Origin: Thermoflexales bacterium
GTDB lineage: Bacteria; Chloroflexota; Anaerolineae; Fen-1058
Direction of reading: 5' to 3'
DNA length: 12,611 bases
NCBI GenBank assembly: GCA_030834835.1
Contig: JAUQXD010001114.1
Location: 1-12,611 of the forward strand
In this document: positions 1 to 6,616 of the stretch, in pieces
How positions within the stretch are numbered: the first letter of the stretch is position 1
Layout: every line of letters starts with the position of its first letter
The notes under the pieces: model-generated
The model's database searches: none
What the model was told of the DNA's origin: nothing
What the model saw: only the letters and a program-made list of their open reading frames with translations
Made by a program: the position numbers and the translations under genes

Positions 1-1289
1 TGCTCAAAGGCCAGATCGATGTTGAGGGCGCGCAGCAGTTCGGCCAGCGTCGCCGCTAGACGTGATGAATCTTCACGCAGAGCGAGTCGCGCGGTGTGCA
101 GGCCAAAGATGTCGAACTGGCGGCGCACGTTGGCGAATTGATCACCGATGAGATCACGGGGCAGCGCGTGTGCAATCGAATCGAGGGGTGCCGTAAAATC
201 GATCGGTTTGACGCGGGCCGTGTGCGGTGCGGTATCGAGCAGGCGCGCGGTCATATCGTCTTTCGAGGCAAGTTCCAGATCATTCGACAACAGCGACAAA
301 GTCAGGCGATAGGGTTCCTGACTGTAACGCCTTTCCAGATAAGCCACGTGTTGCGGCAATGGGCGGCGTTGATTGAGCCACTGCTGTAATTCGATCGGCG
401 CGGGGATACGGCGCGCACTCACACTGAAACGGCGCGCCAACTCCTGCAGCGCGTGACGATAATGCTCCACGGCGAGGCCGCGATGCAGGCGCAGCGTTTC
501 AGCGGTGACGGCGGCGGTGACATTGGGATTGCCGTCGCGGTCGCCGCCGATCCAAGAGGCCAGCGTCAGCCGATCGGGCGGCGCGTTTAGCGTGGGGTAA
601 TGCTCGCGCAGTGCCGCGTCGAGGTCGGCATACAGGCGGGGTAGGGCGTCCCAGAAAACTTCGTCGACGAAATACAACCCGATGCGCACTTCATCGGTGA
701 CGGCGGGCCGCGCAGTGCGAGCGCGATCGGTCAACCACAGCGCCGTGATCTCTGATCGGAGCGTTGCGATCTGCGCGTCACGTTCGCGTGGCAGCCAATT
801 GGCCTGAGGCAATTTGCGCAGAATGGCCGTGATGCGCTGCAACTTGGACATGATCGTGCGGCGGCGTGCCTCGGTGGGATGCGCCGTCAGCACCAACTCG
901 ACGCACAGATTATCCAGTAACGCCGCGAGTTGATCTTGATCAACGCCGCGCGTCTTCAACTGTTCGATCGCGTCGGCGATGGATTCCGCGATCGGGGCAG
1001 GCTGCTGATCGCGCTCACGCTGGCGCAGCGCCAACACCCGATAGTCCTCTTCGGCGAGATTGACCAGATCGAAGTACAGCGCAAACGCGGAGGCCATCGC
1101 GCGTGCCGCCGACGATAGCGCAGCCACTTCGGCTGCTAATTGCTCAGCGGCTTCGCTATCATCGGCGCGACGCGCTTTGGCTAAGGCGCGAATACGCTCT
1201 TCGGTCTCAAACAACGCCGGTGATTCTTGCGCGCTGAGCACCTGACCGAGCAGTTCGCCGAGAAGATGGATGGTGTCGGAAAGATCCAT
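1..1289 (-). CDS. ppc: Phosphoenolpyruvate carboxylase, N-terminal part (runs off window)
   Basis: This enzyme adds bicarbonate to phosphoenolpyruvate to make oxaloacetate, refilling the TCA cycle and supplying aspartate-family precursors in the cytoplasm. The frame is open from an ATG at 1289 to the window edge, giving 429 complete codons, about half of the usual 870-950 residues. The first catalytic motif, LVLTAHPTEARRRT, is visible with its histidine at about residue 137 (His138 in the E. coli enzyme). The second signature, SWIGGDRDGNPNVT, follows. The C-terminal half with the remaining active-site motifs lies outside the window. No clear Shine-Dalgarno sequence precedes the ATG; the bases before it are a tandem 7-bp repeat. 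The start matches the usual N-terminus and no better upstream start is seen. It lies 107 bp downstream of the response regulator on the same strand and may be co-transcribed with it. The family assignment is very secure. Confidence 0.95.
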   Translation of the reverse strand, partial: MDLSDTIHLLGELLGQVLSAQESPALFETEERIRALAKARRADDSEAAEQLAAEVAALSSAARAMASAFALYFDLVNLAEEDYRVLALRQRERDQQPAPIAESIADAIEQLKTRGVDQDQLAALLDNLCVELVLTAHPTEARRRTIMSKLQRITAILRKLPQANWLPRERDAQIATLRSEITALWLTDRARTARPAVTDEVRIGLYFVDEVFWDALPRLYADLDAALREHYPTLNAPPDRLTLASWIGGDRDGNPNVTAAVTAETLRLHRGLAVEHYRHALQELARRFSVSARRIPAPIELQQWLNQRRPLPQHVAYLERRYSQEPYRLTLSLLSNDLELASKDDMTARLLDTAPHTARVKPIDFTAPLDSIAHALPRDLIGDQFANVRRQFDIFGLHTARLALREDSSRLAATLAELLRALNIDLAFE

Positions 1290-1396
1290 GACGAGTGACG
1301 AGTGAAACGTGATGCGTGGTGCGTGTCTGGTGTTGCTGGTCACGCACCACGCAATACGCACCACAAATTATGCATTATGCATTGAGAATTGTGCAT
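1290..1396. repeat. Spacer with inverted repeat and short-word tandem repeats
   Basis: The 107-bp gap between the response regulator and ppc holds three kinds of repeat. GACGAGT is repeated in tandem at 1290-1303. A perfect 12-bp inverted repeat, GCGTGGTGCGTG at 1314-1325 and CACGCACCACGC at 1341-1352, has a 15-nt loop. The word TGCATT recurs at about 1371-1397 (TGCATTATGCATT, then GTGCATT). No T-run follows the hairpin on either strand, so it is not an intrinsic terminator. No coding sequence is supported here. Confidence 0.75.
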
Positions 1397-2416
1397 TCAG
1401 TTCATGCCTGCCCGCATGGCGGCCGCCACCGCGCCCGCACGATTGCTGACCTGCAACTTTTGCAAAATGTGATCGACATGCTTCTTGACGGTATTGGGCG
1501 TAATGCCCAGTTGTTCGGAAATCTCGCGATTCGTGTAGCCGCGCACCAATTGGCTCAACACTTCGCGCTCACGATCAGTGAGTTCGCGCAATAATTGCGC
1601 CGCTTCGGGATCGGTCGTGCTTTCCGGCAGAGCGTTTGGCCTGGGTTCAAGCGCACCCGTGCGCAGGGCCTCATCGACCATGCGCTGGAAGGCACGGCGA
1701 TCGAAGCCTTCTTTTTCCACGAAGGCAAATGCGCCAAATTCGTCGTAGGCTTTGTCGATGTCTTCCGGCGCGCCCAGCGCACTCACGACGATGGCGGGCA
1801 GGCCGCGCTGCCGGGCCGCCCGCAAAAACCAGAAGCCGTCGCGGTTGTCGTGCGGGTCGGCCGAACTGACCAGATGCAGATCGACGATGGCGAGCGCCAA
1901 TTCGCTGCGCTGTAGCCAGCCGCGCGCTTCCGCATAGCTGACCGAGGTGTGCAGCGTGTAGCCCGCTTCGCCCAGAATGTCTTCGTAAATCGCGCGCCAG
2001 CCCGCGTCGTCTTCGATGATCAAGATTTCGGGTTTGGACGGCAAAATCATCTGAGCCGCGCGTTGAATCAATGCGATCAATTTGTCGCGGCGAAAAGCGT
2101 CTTTGGGTAGATAGCCCAGCACGCGCGGCTGCCGCTCTGCGGCGGCGATCAACTCGGCGACCGACAGGCCCGACAACAAGATGCAGGGCGTACCTAACGC
2201 TGTCAGTCGATCCATCAAGCGCAGGCCGTCACGATTGCTGGCCGCGAGCGGATCGAGCGAGGCGTCCAGAATCGCCAGATTGTAGCCCGACAGATCATCG
2301 GGCGGCGTGGCGCTGGTGGTGATGGCCCAACCTAGTTCGCCCACGATTTCAGTCAAAATACCGCGCCAGCGCGCATCGTCGTCGACGATCAACGCGCGTG
2401 GAGTTGATGTATTCAT
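1397..2416 (-). CDS. Response regulator with two receiver domains and a LuxR-type DNA-binding domain
   Basis: This 339-residue protein is a probable transcription factor controlled by phosphorylation. The first receiver domain spans about residues 7-122, with acidic pocket D12-D14, phospho-acceptor candidate D51 (LAILDASLD), S82 and K105. The second spans about 129-252, with E135-D137, phospho-acceptor candidate D179 (LAIVDLHL), S212 and K235. A LuxR/NarL-type helix-turn-helix covers about 279-336 (LTDREREVL, then TNREISEQLGITPNTVKKHV). Both receivers keep the residues needed for phosphorylation. The ATG overlaps the kinase stop as ATGA, which implies translational coupling and a matched kinase-regulator pair. 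Tandem receivers in front of one LuxR-type domain are less common than the single-receiver NarL layout. The target genes cannot be read from sequence; ppc immediately downstream is one candidate. Confidence 0.93.
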   Translation of the reverse strand: MNTSTPRALIVDDDARWRGILTEIVGELGWAITTSATPPDDLSGYNLAILDASLDPLAASNRDGLRLMDRLTALGTPCILLSGLSVAELIAAAERQPRVLGYLPKDAFRRDKLIALIQRAAQMILPSKPEILIIEDDAGWRAIYEDILGEAGYTLHTSVSYAEARGWLQRSELALAIVDLHLVSSADPHDNRDGFWFLRAARQRGLPAIVVSALGAPEDIDKAYDEFGAFAFVEKEGFDRRAFQRMVDEALRTGALEPRPNALPESTTDPEAAQLLRELTDREREVLSQLVRGYTNREISEQLGITPNTVKKHVDHILQKLQVSNRAGAVAAAMRAGMN

Positions 2417-4725
2417 GCTTGTTCCTCAGCCGGCGGCAGGTGTACGTTGAAGGTGCAGCCGGCATCCAGGTTGTTGTTCACGCTGATGCTGCCGCCGAAG
2501 CGCTGCACCAGCGATTTGGTCCACCACAAGCCAAAGCCCAGTTTCTTGGCCGAGCGTTTGGTTGAAAAATCAGGATCGAAAATCCGATCGAGCACGGCGT
2601 CGGGCACGCCGGGGCCGTCATCGCTGATCGCCAGATCGATCCACTGGCGCTGCGGCTCGATCGGATCCGCGATTATGCGTCCGTTCACGGCAATGTGGCC
2701 GCCCCGATCGCTGATCGCGTCGCTCGTGCCGAGCGCGTCGATCGCGTTATCGATCAAGTTGAACAGCACGAGGCGCAATTGCTCTTCGCCCGCCATCACG
2801 GGCGGCAAAGATTCTAGCCCCGTGCTGCTCAATTCGATGTTGGGTGGCAGGCTCAAGCGCGAACAGGCCGTGCGGTAACACGTCTCGATCGAGGTGGGCG
2901 CCAACCGTAAAGGCCGCAGATACCCCATCGATTCGCGCGCGGCCGCCATCGTGGCGCGCGCACTGTCTTCGATTTCGTGCAGGGCGTGGTCAACATAGGC
3001 ATCATCCTGCAGCGCGGGACGTTTATCCAGCACGCCTTGCACGCGCACCGGAATAACGCCGATGAGGTTGTTGACGCGATGCAATAAATTCGCGGCAACG
3101 TCGCCGAGCACGGCGAACGTTTCGGCGACGGCCTGACGTTCCCGCGCAGCCTTGAGCTGCTCCAGCGCTTCGGCCTGTTGCAGGGCGATGGCGGCATGAT
3201 TGGCGAGTGAGGTGAGCAGGCGCGTGTCCCAATCGGAGAAGGTGCGCGGCGCAAGGGTGTACACGCCAAATGTGCCGCGTGCCACACCGCCATGCGGCGT
3301 GTGATCGCGCGTGATCAAGGGCACGATGAGCGCCGAGACCAATTGCATGCGTTGTACCAACTCCGGTCGCAGCACGCGCGGATCAGTGCCCAAATCGATT
3401 GAAGAGACGGGCTGACGGGTGCTGACAGCGATGCCGAGCAAACTGCCCGCCAATGGCACGGAGTAACGCGGCGGAATGGCCTCGGTCGCAGCCCGACGCA
3501 TCAATGTATCCGGCGCGCTGCGTTCGATCTCCCAGATGGCGGCGTGATCGACGTTGAGCAGATCGCAGGCGCGCTCGATCAGCACGGCGAACAAATCATC
3601 GGGCGCGTGATCGATCAGGTGCGCGCTGACTTCTTCGATCGTGTCCAGCAATTTGGCTTCTTGAATCGCGATGACGGCTTGCGTCGCCAGCGCTTCCAGC
3701 ACTTGCTGATGTTCGGTCGTGAAAGCATTGAGGCGCGGGCTCTCGACGTTGAGCACGCCTTCCAATCCGCCGCCCGAACCCAGCAACGGCACGGCCAATT
3801 CAGAGCGCATATCGCGGGCCGGATCAAGCGGGCGATAGATGTCCGCCCATGGCGGCTGATGCAGATCGCCGATGCGAGCCGGGCGGCGATGGCGGGCCAC
3901 CCAGCCCATGATGCCGCTGGTCTCGTCGAGCGGCAACCCGCGTTCAGGCTCGTCGTTGTTGCCAGCGCCGATCGTGGCCCGCATCTTGAGTAGATTGTGG
4001 CGCTTGTCGATCAGGCGAAATGATCCGTGCTCGATGTGCAAGAGTTCGAGCGCGGTGGCAAGAATTTCGTGCAGGGTGTCTTCGAGCCGCAGGCGCGAAC
4101 TGATGAGCTGTTCGGCGCGTTGGAGTTTCTCCAGCTGATCGACTTTGCGTTGCAGGGCGCGATTGATGCCCTCAAACTGGCGCGTGTTGTAAATCGCTAC
4201 GGCGGCCGATTGAACGAACGTGTCGAGGACGAGCAGCTCGTCTTCGGTGAAGCGGCGCGCTGAACGGAGATCGATGTACAGCGCGCCGACCGGCTGACCA
4301 ACGACGAGCAAGGGATAGCAGGCCGCACTGCGAATGCCCGCCTGATATTTGAGCGGGTGCAGCGGGATGCTGTTTTCTTCATAGGACAGCACGCGCGATC
4401 GGCGCAGCAACGATGTCGCGCCGACACCGTTGCTACGGGGCACATCGCCGGTGAGCGGCGCTTCGCCTTCGCCCGCCGACACGCGCGAATCGGGATCGAA
4501 CTGGCCGGTGGCTGCGTCATAGGTGTAGATGACGGCCCGCACGCTGTCGTCTTCGGCCGCGTTGATCAATCGGACGGCGGTGGCCGCGATGAGTTGCAGC
4601 GCTTCCGTCAACGAGGTGCTGGCATCGATGCGGTTGATGTCCGCGCCTGCATCGCGCAGGATGAGGAGCGCGTCGGACACATACGTCCGATCGGTTGGTG
4701 GCGAGATAATATGCTGATTACTCAT
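2413..4725 (-). CDS. Soluble sensor histidine kinase with three GAF domains
   Basis: This 770-residue kinase has no signal peptide or hydrophobic membrane segment, so it should act in the cytoplasm. Three GAF-type sensor domains are visible at about residues 36-180, 208-356 and 372-518, with joining helices near 181-207 and 518-540. The dimerisation region follows, with the probable phospho-accepting H549 in LLHRVNN, a variant of the common HELNN box. The ATP-binding domain covers about 640-765: N box FNLIDNAIDAL, G1 DDGPG (702-706), IFDPDFSTK, and G2 GFGLWW (730-734). All ATP-site motifs are present, so it should be active. The ligand or signal of the GAF domains is unknown. The stop overlaps the start of the response regulator by 4 nt. 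The start at 4725 is the first ATG of the frame; a possible AAGGA lies about 12 nt upstream, inside a repeat. Confidence 0.93.
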   Translation of the reverse strand: MSNQHIISPPTDRTYVSDALLILRDAGADINRIDASTSLTEALQLIAATAVRLINAAEDDSVRAVIYTYDAATGQFDPDSRVSAGEGEAPLTGDVPRSNGVGATSLLRRSRVLSYEENSIPLHPLKYQAGIRSAACYPLLVVGQPVGALYIDLRSARRFTEDELLVLDTFVQSAAVAIYNTRQFEGINRALQRKVDQLEKLQRAEQLISSRLRLEDTLHEILATALELLHIEHGSFRLIDKRHNLLKMRATIGAGNNDEPERGLPLDETSGIMGWVARHRRPARIGDLHQPPWADIYRPLDPARDMRSELAVPLLGSGGGLEGVLNVESPRLNAFTTEHQQVLEALATQAVIAIQEAKLLDTIEEVSAHLIDHAPDDLFAVLIERACDLLNVDHAAIWEIERSAPDTLMRRAATEAIPPRYSVPLAGSLLGIAVSTRQPVSSIDLGTDPRVLRPELVQRMQLVSALIVPLITRDHTPHGGVARGTFGVYTLAPRTFSDWDTRLLTSLANHAAIALQQAEALEQLKAARERQAVAETFAVLGDVAANLLHRVNNLIGVIPVRVQGVLDKRPALQDDAYVDHALHEIEDSARATMAAARESMGYLRPLRLAPTSIETCYRTACSRLSLPPNIELSSTGLESLPPVMAGEEQLRLVLFNLIDNAIDALGTSDAISDRGGHIAVNGRIIADPIEPQRQWIDLAISDDGPGVPDAVLDRIFDPDFSTKRSAKKLGFGLWWTKSLVQRFGGSISVNNNLDAGCTFNVHLPPAEEQA

Positions 4726-4737
4726 GGCAAAGGCGCG

Positions 4738-4769
4738 TCCTTCGACTGCGCTACGCTTCGCTCAGGATG
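4738..4769 (-). repeat. Short dispersed repeat, CATCCTGAG...GAAGGA type
   Basis: Read on the minus strand, this 32-bp sequence begins CATCCTGAG, contains the palindromic core GCGTAGCGC, and ends GTCGAAGGA. It resembles the left half of the element at 6541-6603 (CATTCTGAG, GCGTAGCGC, GAAGAATC). I recognise this word type as a common dispersed intergenic repeat in several phyla, from memory and not from a search. It lies in the leader of the kinase gene and supplies the only Shine-Dalgarno-like bases there. Confidence 0.6.
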
Positions 4770-4782
4770 CTTATCGCGAGTG

Positions 4783-4829
4783 AAAACGCCCTCGATCAAC
4801 TGTCTGACGCCGACGAGTGATCGAGGGCG
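4783..4829 (-). terminator. Terminator-like hairpin in the leader of the kinase operon
   Basis: A perfect 12-bp inverted repeat, CGCCCTCGATCA at 4787-4798 and TGATCGAGGGCG at 4818-4829, has a 19-nt loop. Read on the minus strand the stem is followed directly by TTTT (4786-4783). It lies between the predicted kinase promoter and the kinase start, so it could limit read-through into the operon. The T-run is short and the loop long, so termination may be weak. Confidence 0.5.
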
Positions 4830-4872
4830 ACCTGGCCCTGAGAAAGATATTTGGTTGGTGAGATCGGCTGCG

Positions 4873-4901
4873 AGTGTAGCACGCGCCTCAGTTGGTGTCA
4901 A
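4873..4901 (-). promoter_or_regulatory. Predicted sigma70-type promoter for the kinase operon
   Basis: On the minus strand a perfect -35 box TTGACA (4901-4896) is separated by exactly 17 nt from TACACT (4878-4873). A TG one base upstream of the -10 gives an extended -10. Transcription would begin near 4866, about 140 nt before the kinase ATG. This is a prediction from consensus matching only. Confidence 0.6.
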
Positions 4902-4914
4902 TGCTGAATAGGAC

Positions 4915-4987
4915 TGACCTCACGCAAAGGGGCAAAGTGGCAAAGTAAATAAAGGGCTTGGCTGCTTTGCGGCGTGGCGTGAGGTCA
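4915..4987. repeat. 73-bp element with 11-bp terminal inverted repeats between the two divergent promoters
   Basis: TGACCTCACGC at 4915-4925 is the exact reverse complement of GCGTGAGGTCA at 4977-4987. Inside the left arm the word GCAAAG recurs three times (GCAAAGG, GCAAAGTGG, GCAAAGT), and CTTTGC appears in the right arm. The element fills the gap between the -35 boxes at 4901 and 5045. I see no target-site duplication. It could be a miniature palindromic repeat or an operator-like site; the sequence does not decide. Confidence 0.6.
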
Positions 4988-5044
4988 ACCGTCCTTGTGA
5001 AGATTGGCTAAACACACCGGAATGAATTATGTGCAGATTGCCGA

Positions 5045-5073
5045 TTGACGCTACACGGTCGCTGTGATAAAGT
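5045..5073 (+). promoter_or_regulatory. Predicted sigma70-type promoter for the arginine/LysW gene cluster
   Basis: TTGACG (5045-5050) is followed after exactly 17 nt by TAAAGT (5068-5073), with TGA just before it making an extended -10. Transcription would start near 5080, giving an untranslated leader of about 185 nt before argG. A TGTGA-N6-TCACG palindrome (5063-5078) overlaps the -10, and a CTACAC/GTGTAG inverted repeat (5051-5056, 5092-5097) surrounds it. Either could be an operator. Confidence 0.6.
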
Positions 5074-5107
5074 TCACGCCACTCTGAAATAGTGTAGATG
5101 ATTTCCA

Positions 5108-5185
5108 ATGACACCTAATCGACTCAGCCTCCGTTCTAAGCGTGGCCCGTCCTCCCAACCGGGAAGGTCGGTTGTTCGCGCTTGA
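5108..5185 (+). promoter_or_regulatory. Candidate arginine leader peptide region (25 codons, five Arg)
   Basis: Between the predicted promoter and the terminator before argG lies a small frame from ATG 5108 to TGA 5183-5185. Five of its 25 codons are Arg (CGA 5120, CGT 5132, CGT 5141, AGG 5165, CGC 5177). It overlaps a hairpin, CAACCG/CGGTTG (5156-5161 and 5169-5174). A second weak hairpin, GAGTGA/TCGCTC (5184-5189 and 5204-5209), starts at the stop codon. CCTCC at 5151-5155 could also pair with the argG Shine-Dalgarno sequence. There is no good Shine-Dalgarno before the ATG, and the Arg codons are scattered and not consecutive. Translation is therefore uncertain and the role is an inference from position. 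Confidence 0.3.
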
Positions 5186-5217
5186 GTGAGACCTGAATCG
5201 AAGTCGCTCTAAATCGC

Positions 5218-5250
5218 AAACGCCCGCCCACCCGGCGGGCGTTTTATTTT
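5218..5250 (+). terminator. Intrinsic terminator in the argG leader (candidate attenuator)
   Basis: An 11-bp perfect stem, AAACGCCCGCC (5218-5228) with GGCGGGCGTTT (5234-5244), has the 5-nt loop CACCC and is followed by a T-rich tail (TTTTATTTT, 5242-5250). It ends 14 nt before the argG start and downstream of the predicted promoter. The gene upstream is divergent, so it has no upstream same-strand gene to terminate. A terminator placed here most simply controls read-through into argG. Confidence 0.8.
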
Positions 5251-5264
5251 GCCCAGGAGGCCCC

Positions 5265-6533
5265 ATGTCCCAGTCGAAACCCAAGGTAAAGAAAGTCGTA
5301 CTCGCTTATTCCGGTGGACTGGATACATCGGTGATTGTGCCGTGGCTGCGTGAAAACTACAACTGCGAAGTGATCTGCTTCTGCGCCGACGTAGGGCAGG
5401 GCGAGGAACTCTCAGGCCTGGAGGAGAAAGCGTTGGCCAGCGGCGCGAGCAAGTTGATCGTCAAAGACTTGCGCGACGAATTTGCCAGCGAATATCTGTT
5501 CCCGATGCTGCGCTCGGGCGCGGTGTATGAGCGCAAATATTTGCTGGGCACGTCGGTGGCCCGACCGCTCATCGCAAAGTATCAGGTCGTTATCGCGCAC
5601 GAAGAAGGCGCCGATGCCTGCGCGCACGGCTGCACGGGCAAGGGCAACGATCAGGTGCGGTTTGAATCGACCTACATCGCGCTCGATCCGCGCTTGAAGG
5701 CGATCGTGCCGTGGCGCGAGTGGGACATCCGCTCACGGCAAGATGCGCTGGATTATGCGCGCTCGCACAATGTGCCCGTGACGGCGACCGAGAAATCGAT
5801 CTACAGCCGCGACCGCAATCTGTGGCATATCTCGCATGAGGGCGGCCTGCTGGAGGATCCGTGGATCGAGCCGGAAGAGAGCATGTATGTGCTCAGCGTG
5901 TCGCCGGAAAATGCGCCCGATGAACCGGAATACGTGGAGGTTGAATTTGAAAACGGTTATCCGATTGCGGTGAATGGTGAAAAGTTGTCGCCGTACAAGA
6001 TCGTCGAGACGCTGAATGTCATCGGCGGCAAGCATGGCGTCGGCCGCGTCGATCTGGTGGAGAACCGGCTGGTGGGCATGAAGTCGCACGGCGTGTACGA
6101 GACACCCGGCGGCACGATTCTGTTGGCCGCACATCGCGAACTGGAATCGATCACACTCGATCGCGACACGCTGCATTACAAGGATGTCATTGCTCAGCGT
6201 TACGCCGAACTCGTTTACAACGGCCAGTGGTTCACGCCGCTGCGCGAAGCACTGGATGCCTTTATCGACAAGACGCAGGTCAATGTGGCGGGTCAGGTGC
6301 GCTTGAAGTTGTACAAGGGCAACGTCATCATCGCCGGGCGCAAGAGTCCGTTCAGCCTGTATCGCGAGGACTTCGCGACCTTTGGCCAAGAGGACGTATA
6401 CGATCAAAGCGACGCCGAAGGCTTCATCAAGTTGTTCAGCCTGCCGGTGAAGGTGCGCGCGATGATGGATGTGGCGGAGCAGGGCCAGAGCCGGTACGCA
6501 GAGCCGGATTATTCGGCGTTTAAGCGCGACTAA
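5265..6533 (+). CDS. argG: Argininosuccinate synthase
   Basis: This 422-residue enzyme joins citrulline and aspartate, using ATP, to form argininosuccinate, the penultimate step of arginine synthesis. The N-type ATP pyrophosphatase loop AYSGGLDTS is at residues 14-22, [10 protein letters not shown] at 92-101 and [14 protein letters not shown] from 121. These are the standard ATP and substrate motifs. The length fits the roughly 400-residue bacterial family. A strong Shine-Dalgarno, AGGAGG (5255-5260), lies only 4 nt before the ATG and directly after the leader terminator. It is the first gene of the plus-strand cluster and is followed after 83 bp by argH, the next enzyme in the pathway. Nothing in the coding sequence looks damaged. 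Confidence 0.97.
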   Translation: MSQSKPKVKKVVLAYSGGLDTSVIVPWLRENYNCEVICFCADVGQGEELSGLEEKALASGASKLIVKDLRDEFASEYLFPMLRSGAVYERKYLLGTSVARPLIAKYQVVIAHEEGADACAHGCTGKGNDQVRFESTYIALDPRLKAIVPWREWDIRSRQDALDYARSHNVPVTATEKSIYSRDRNLWHISHEGGLLEDPWIEPEESMYVLSVSPENAPDEPEYVEVEFENGYPIAVNGEKLSPYKIVETLNVIGGKHGVGRVDLVENRLVGMKSHGVYETPGGTILLAAHRELESITLDRDTLHYKDVIAQRYAELVYNGQWFTPLREALDAFIDKTQVNVAGQVRLKLYKGNVIIAGRKSPFSLYREDFATFGQEDVYDQSDAEGFIKLFSLPVKVRAMMDVAEQGQSRYAEPDYSAFKRD

Positions 6534-6540
6534 TTATCCT

Positions 6541-6603
6541 GTCATTCTGAGGCGCGTAGCGCCGAAGAATCTGAGATTCCTCGGCCTGCGGCCTCGGAAT
6601 GAC
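6541..6603. repeat. 63-bp palindromic element with cloverleaf potential
   Basis: The ends form a 13-bp inverted repeat with one mismatch (a G-U pair in RNA): GTCATTCTGAGGC (6541-6553) and GCCTCGGAATGAC (6591-6603). Inside are three small perfect hairpins: GGCGC-GTA-GCGCC (6551-6563), GAATC-TGA-GATTC (6567-6579) and GGCC-TGC-GGCC (6583-6593). The first and third share bases with the outer stem. The element occupies most of the argG-argH gap. Its right half recurs at 10423-10456, with only two differences in about 34 bases, both in a hairpin loop. The right arm contains an ATG at 6599. Confidence 0.75.
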
Positions 6604-6616
6604 ACTTGGGAAAAAC

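Noticed and set aside
96..389. 97-residue plus-strand frame at the left end
   Set aside because: It is antisense to ppc, whose motifs and continuous frame are clear.
1314..1352. Terminator between the response regulator and ppc
   Set aside because: The 12-bp stem is perfect but no T-run follows on either strand.
4357..4911. 184-residue plus-strand open frame antisense to the kinase
   Set aside because: It overlaps a strongly supported kinase on the other strand, shows no domain or motif, and fits a shadow frame of GC-rich codons.
5063..5078. CRP-like site TGTGA-N6-TCACG
   Set aside because: It overlaps the -10 box, where an activator site would not normally work, and the match is short. 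I kept it only as a possible operator note.
5080..5264. T-box or known riboswitch before argG
   Set aside because: I could not find the conserved T-box sequence or any other riboswitch core that I recognise.
4920..5284. Two small minus-strand frames (4920-5114 and 5051-5284) in the divergent spacer
   Set aside because: They cross the predicted promoter, terminator and repeat, show no recognisable features, and one runs into the argG start.
5733..6407. 224-residue minus-strand frame inside argG (and a similar 247-residue frame at 9538-10281 inside argC)
   Set aside because: Both lie wholly inside well-recognised enzymes on the plus strand and have shadow-type composition with no family features.
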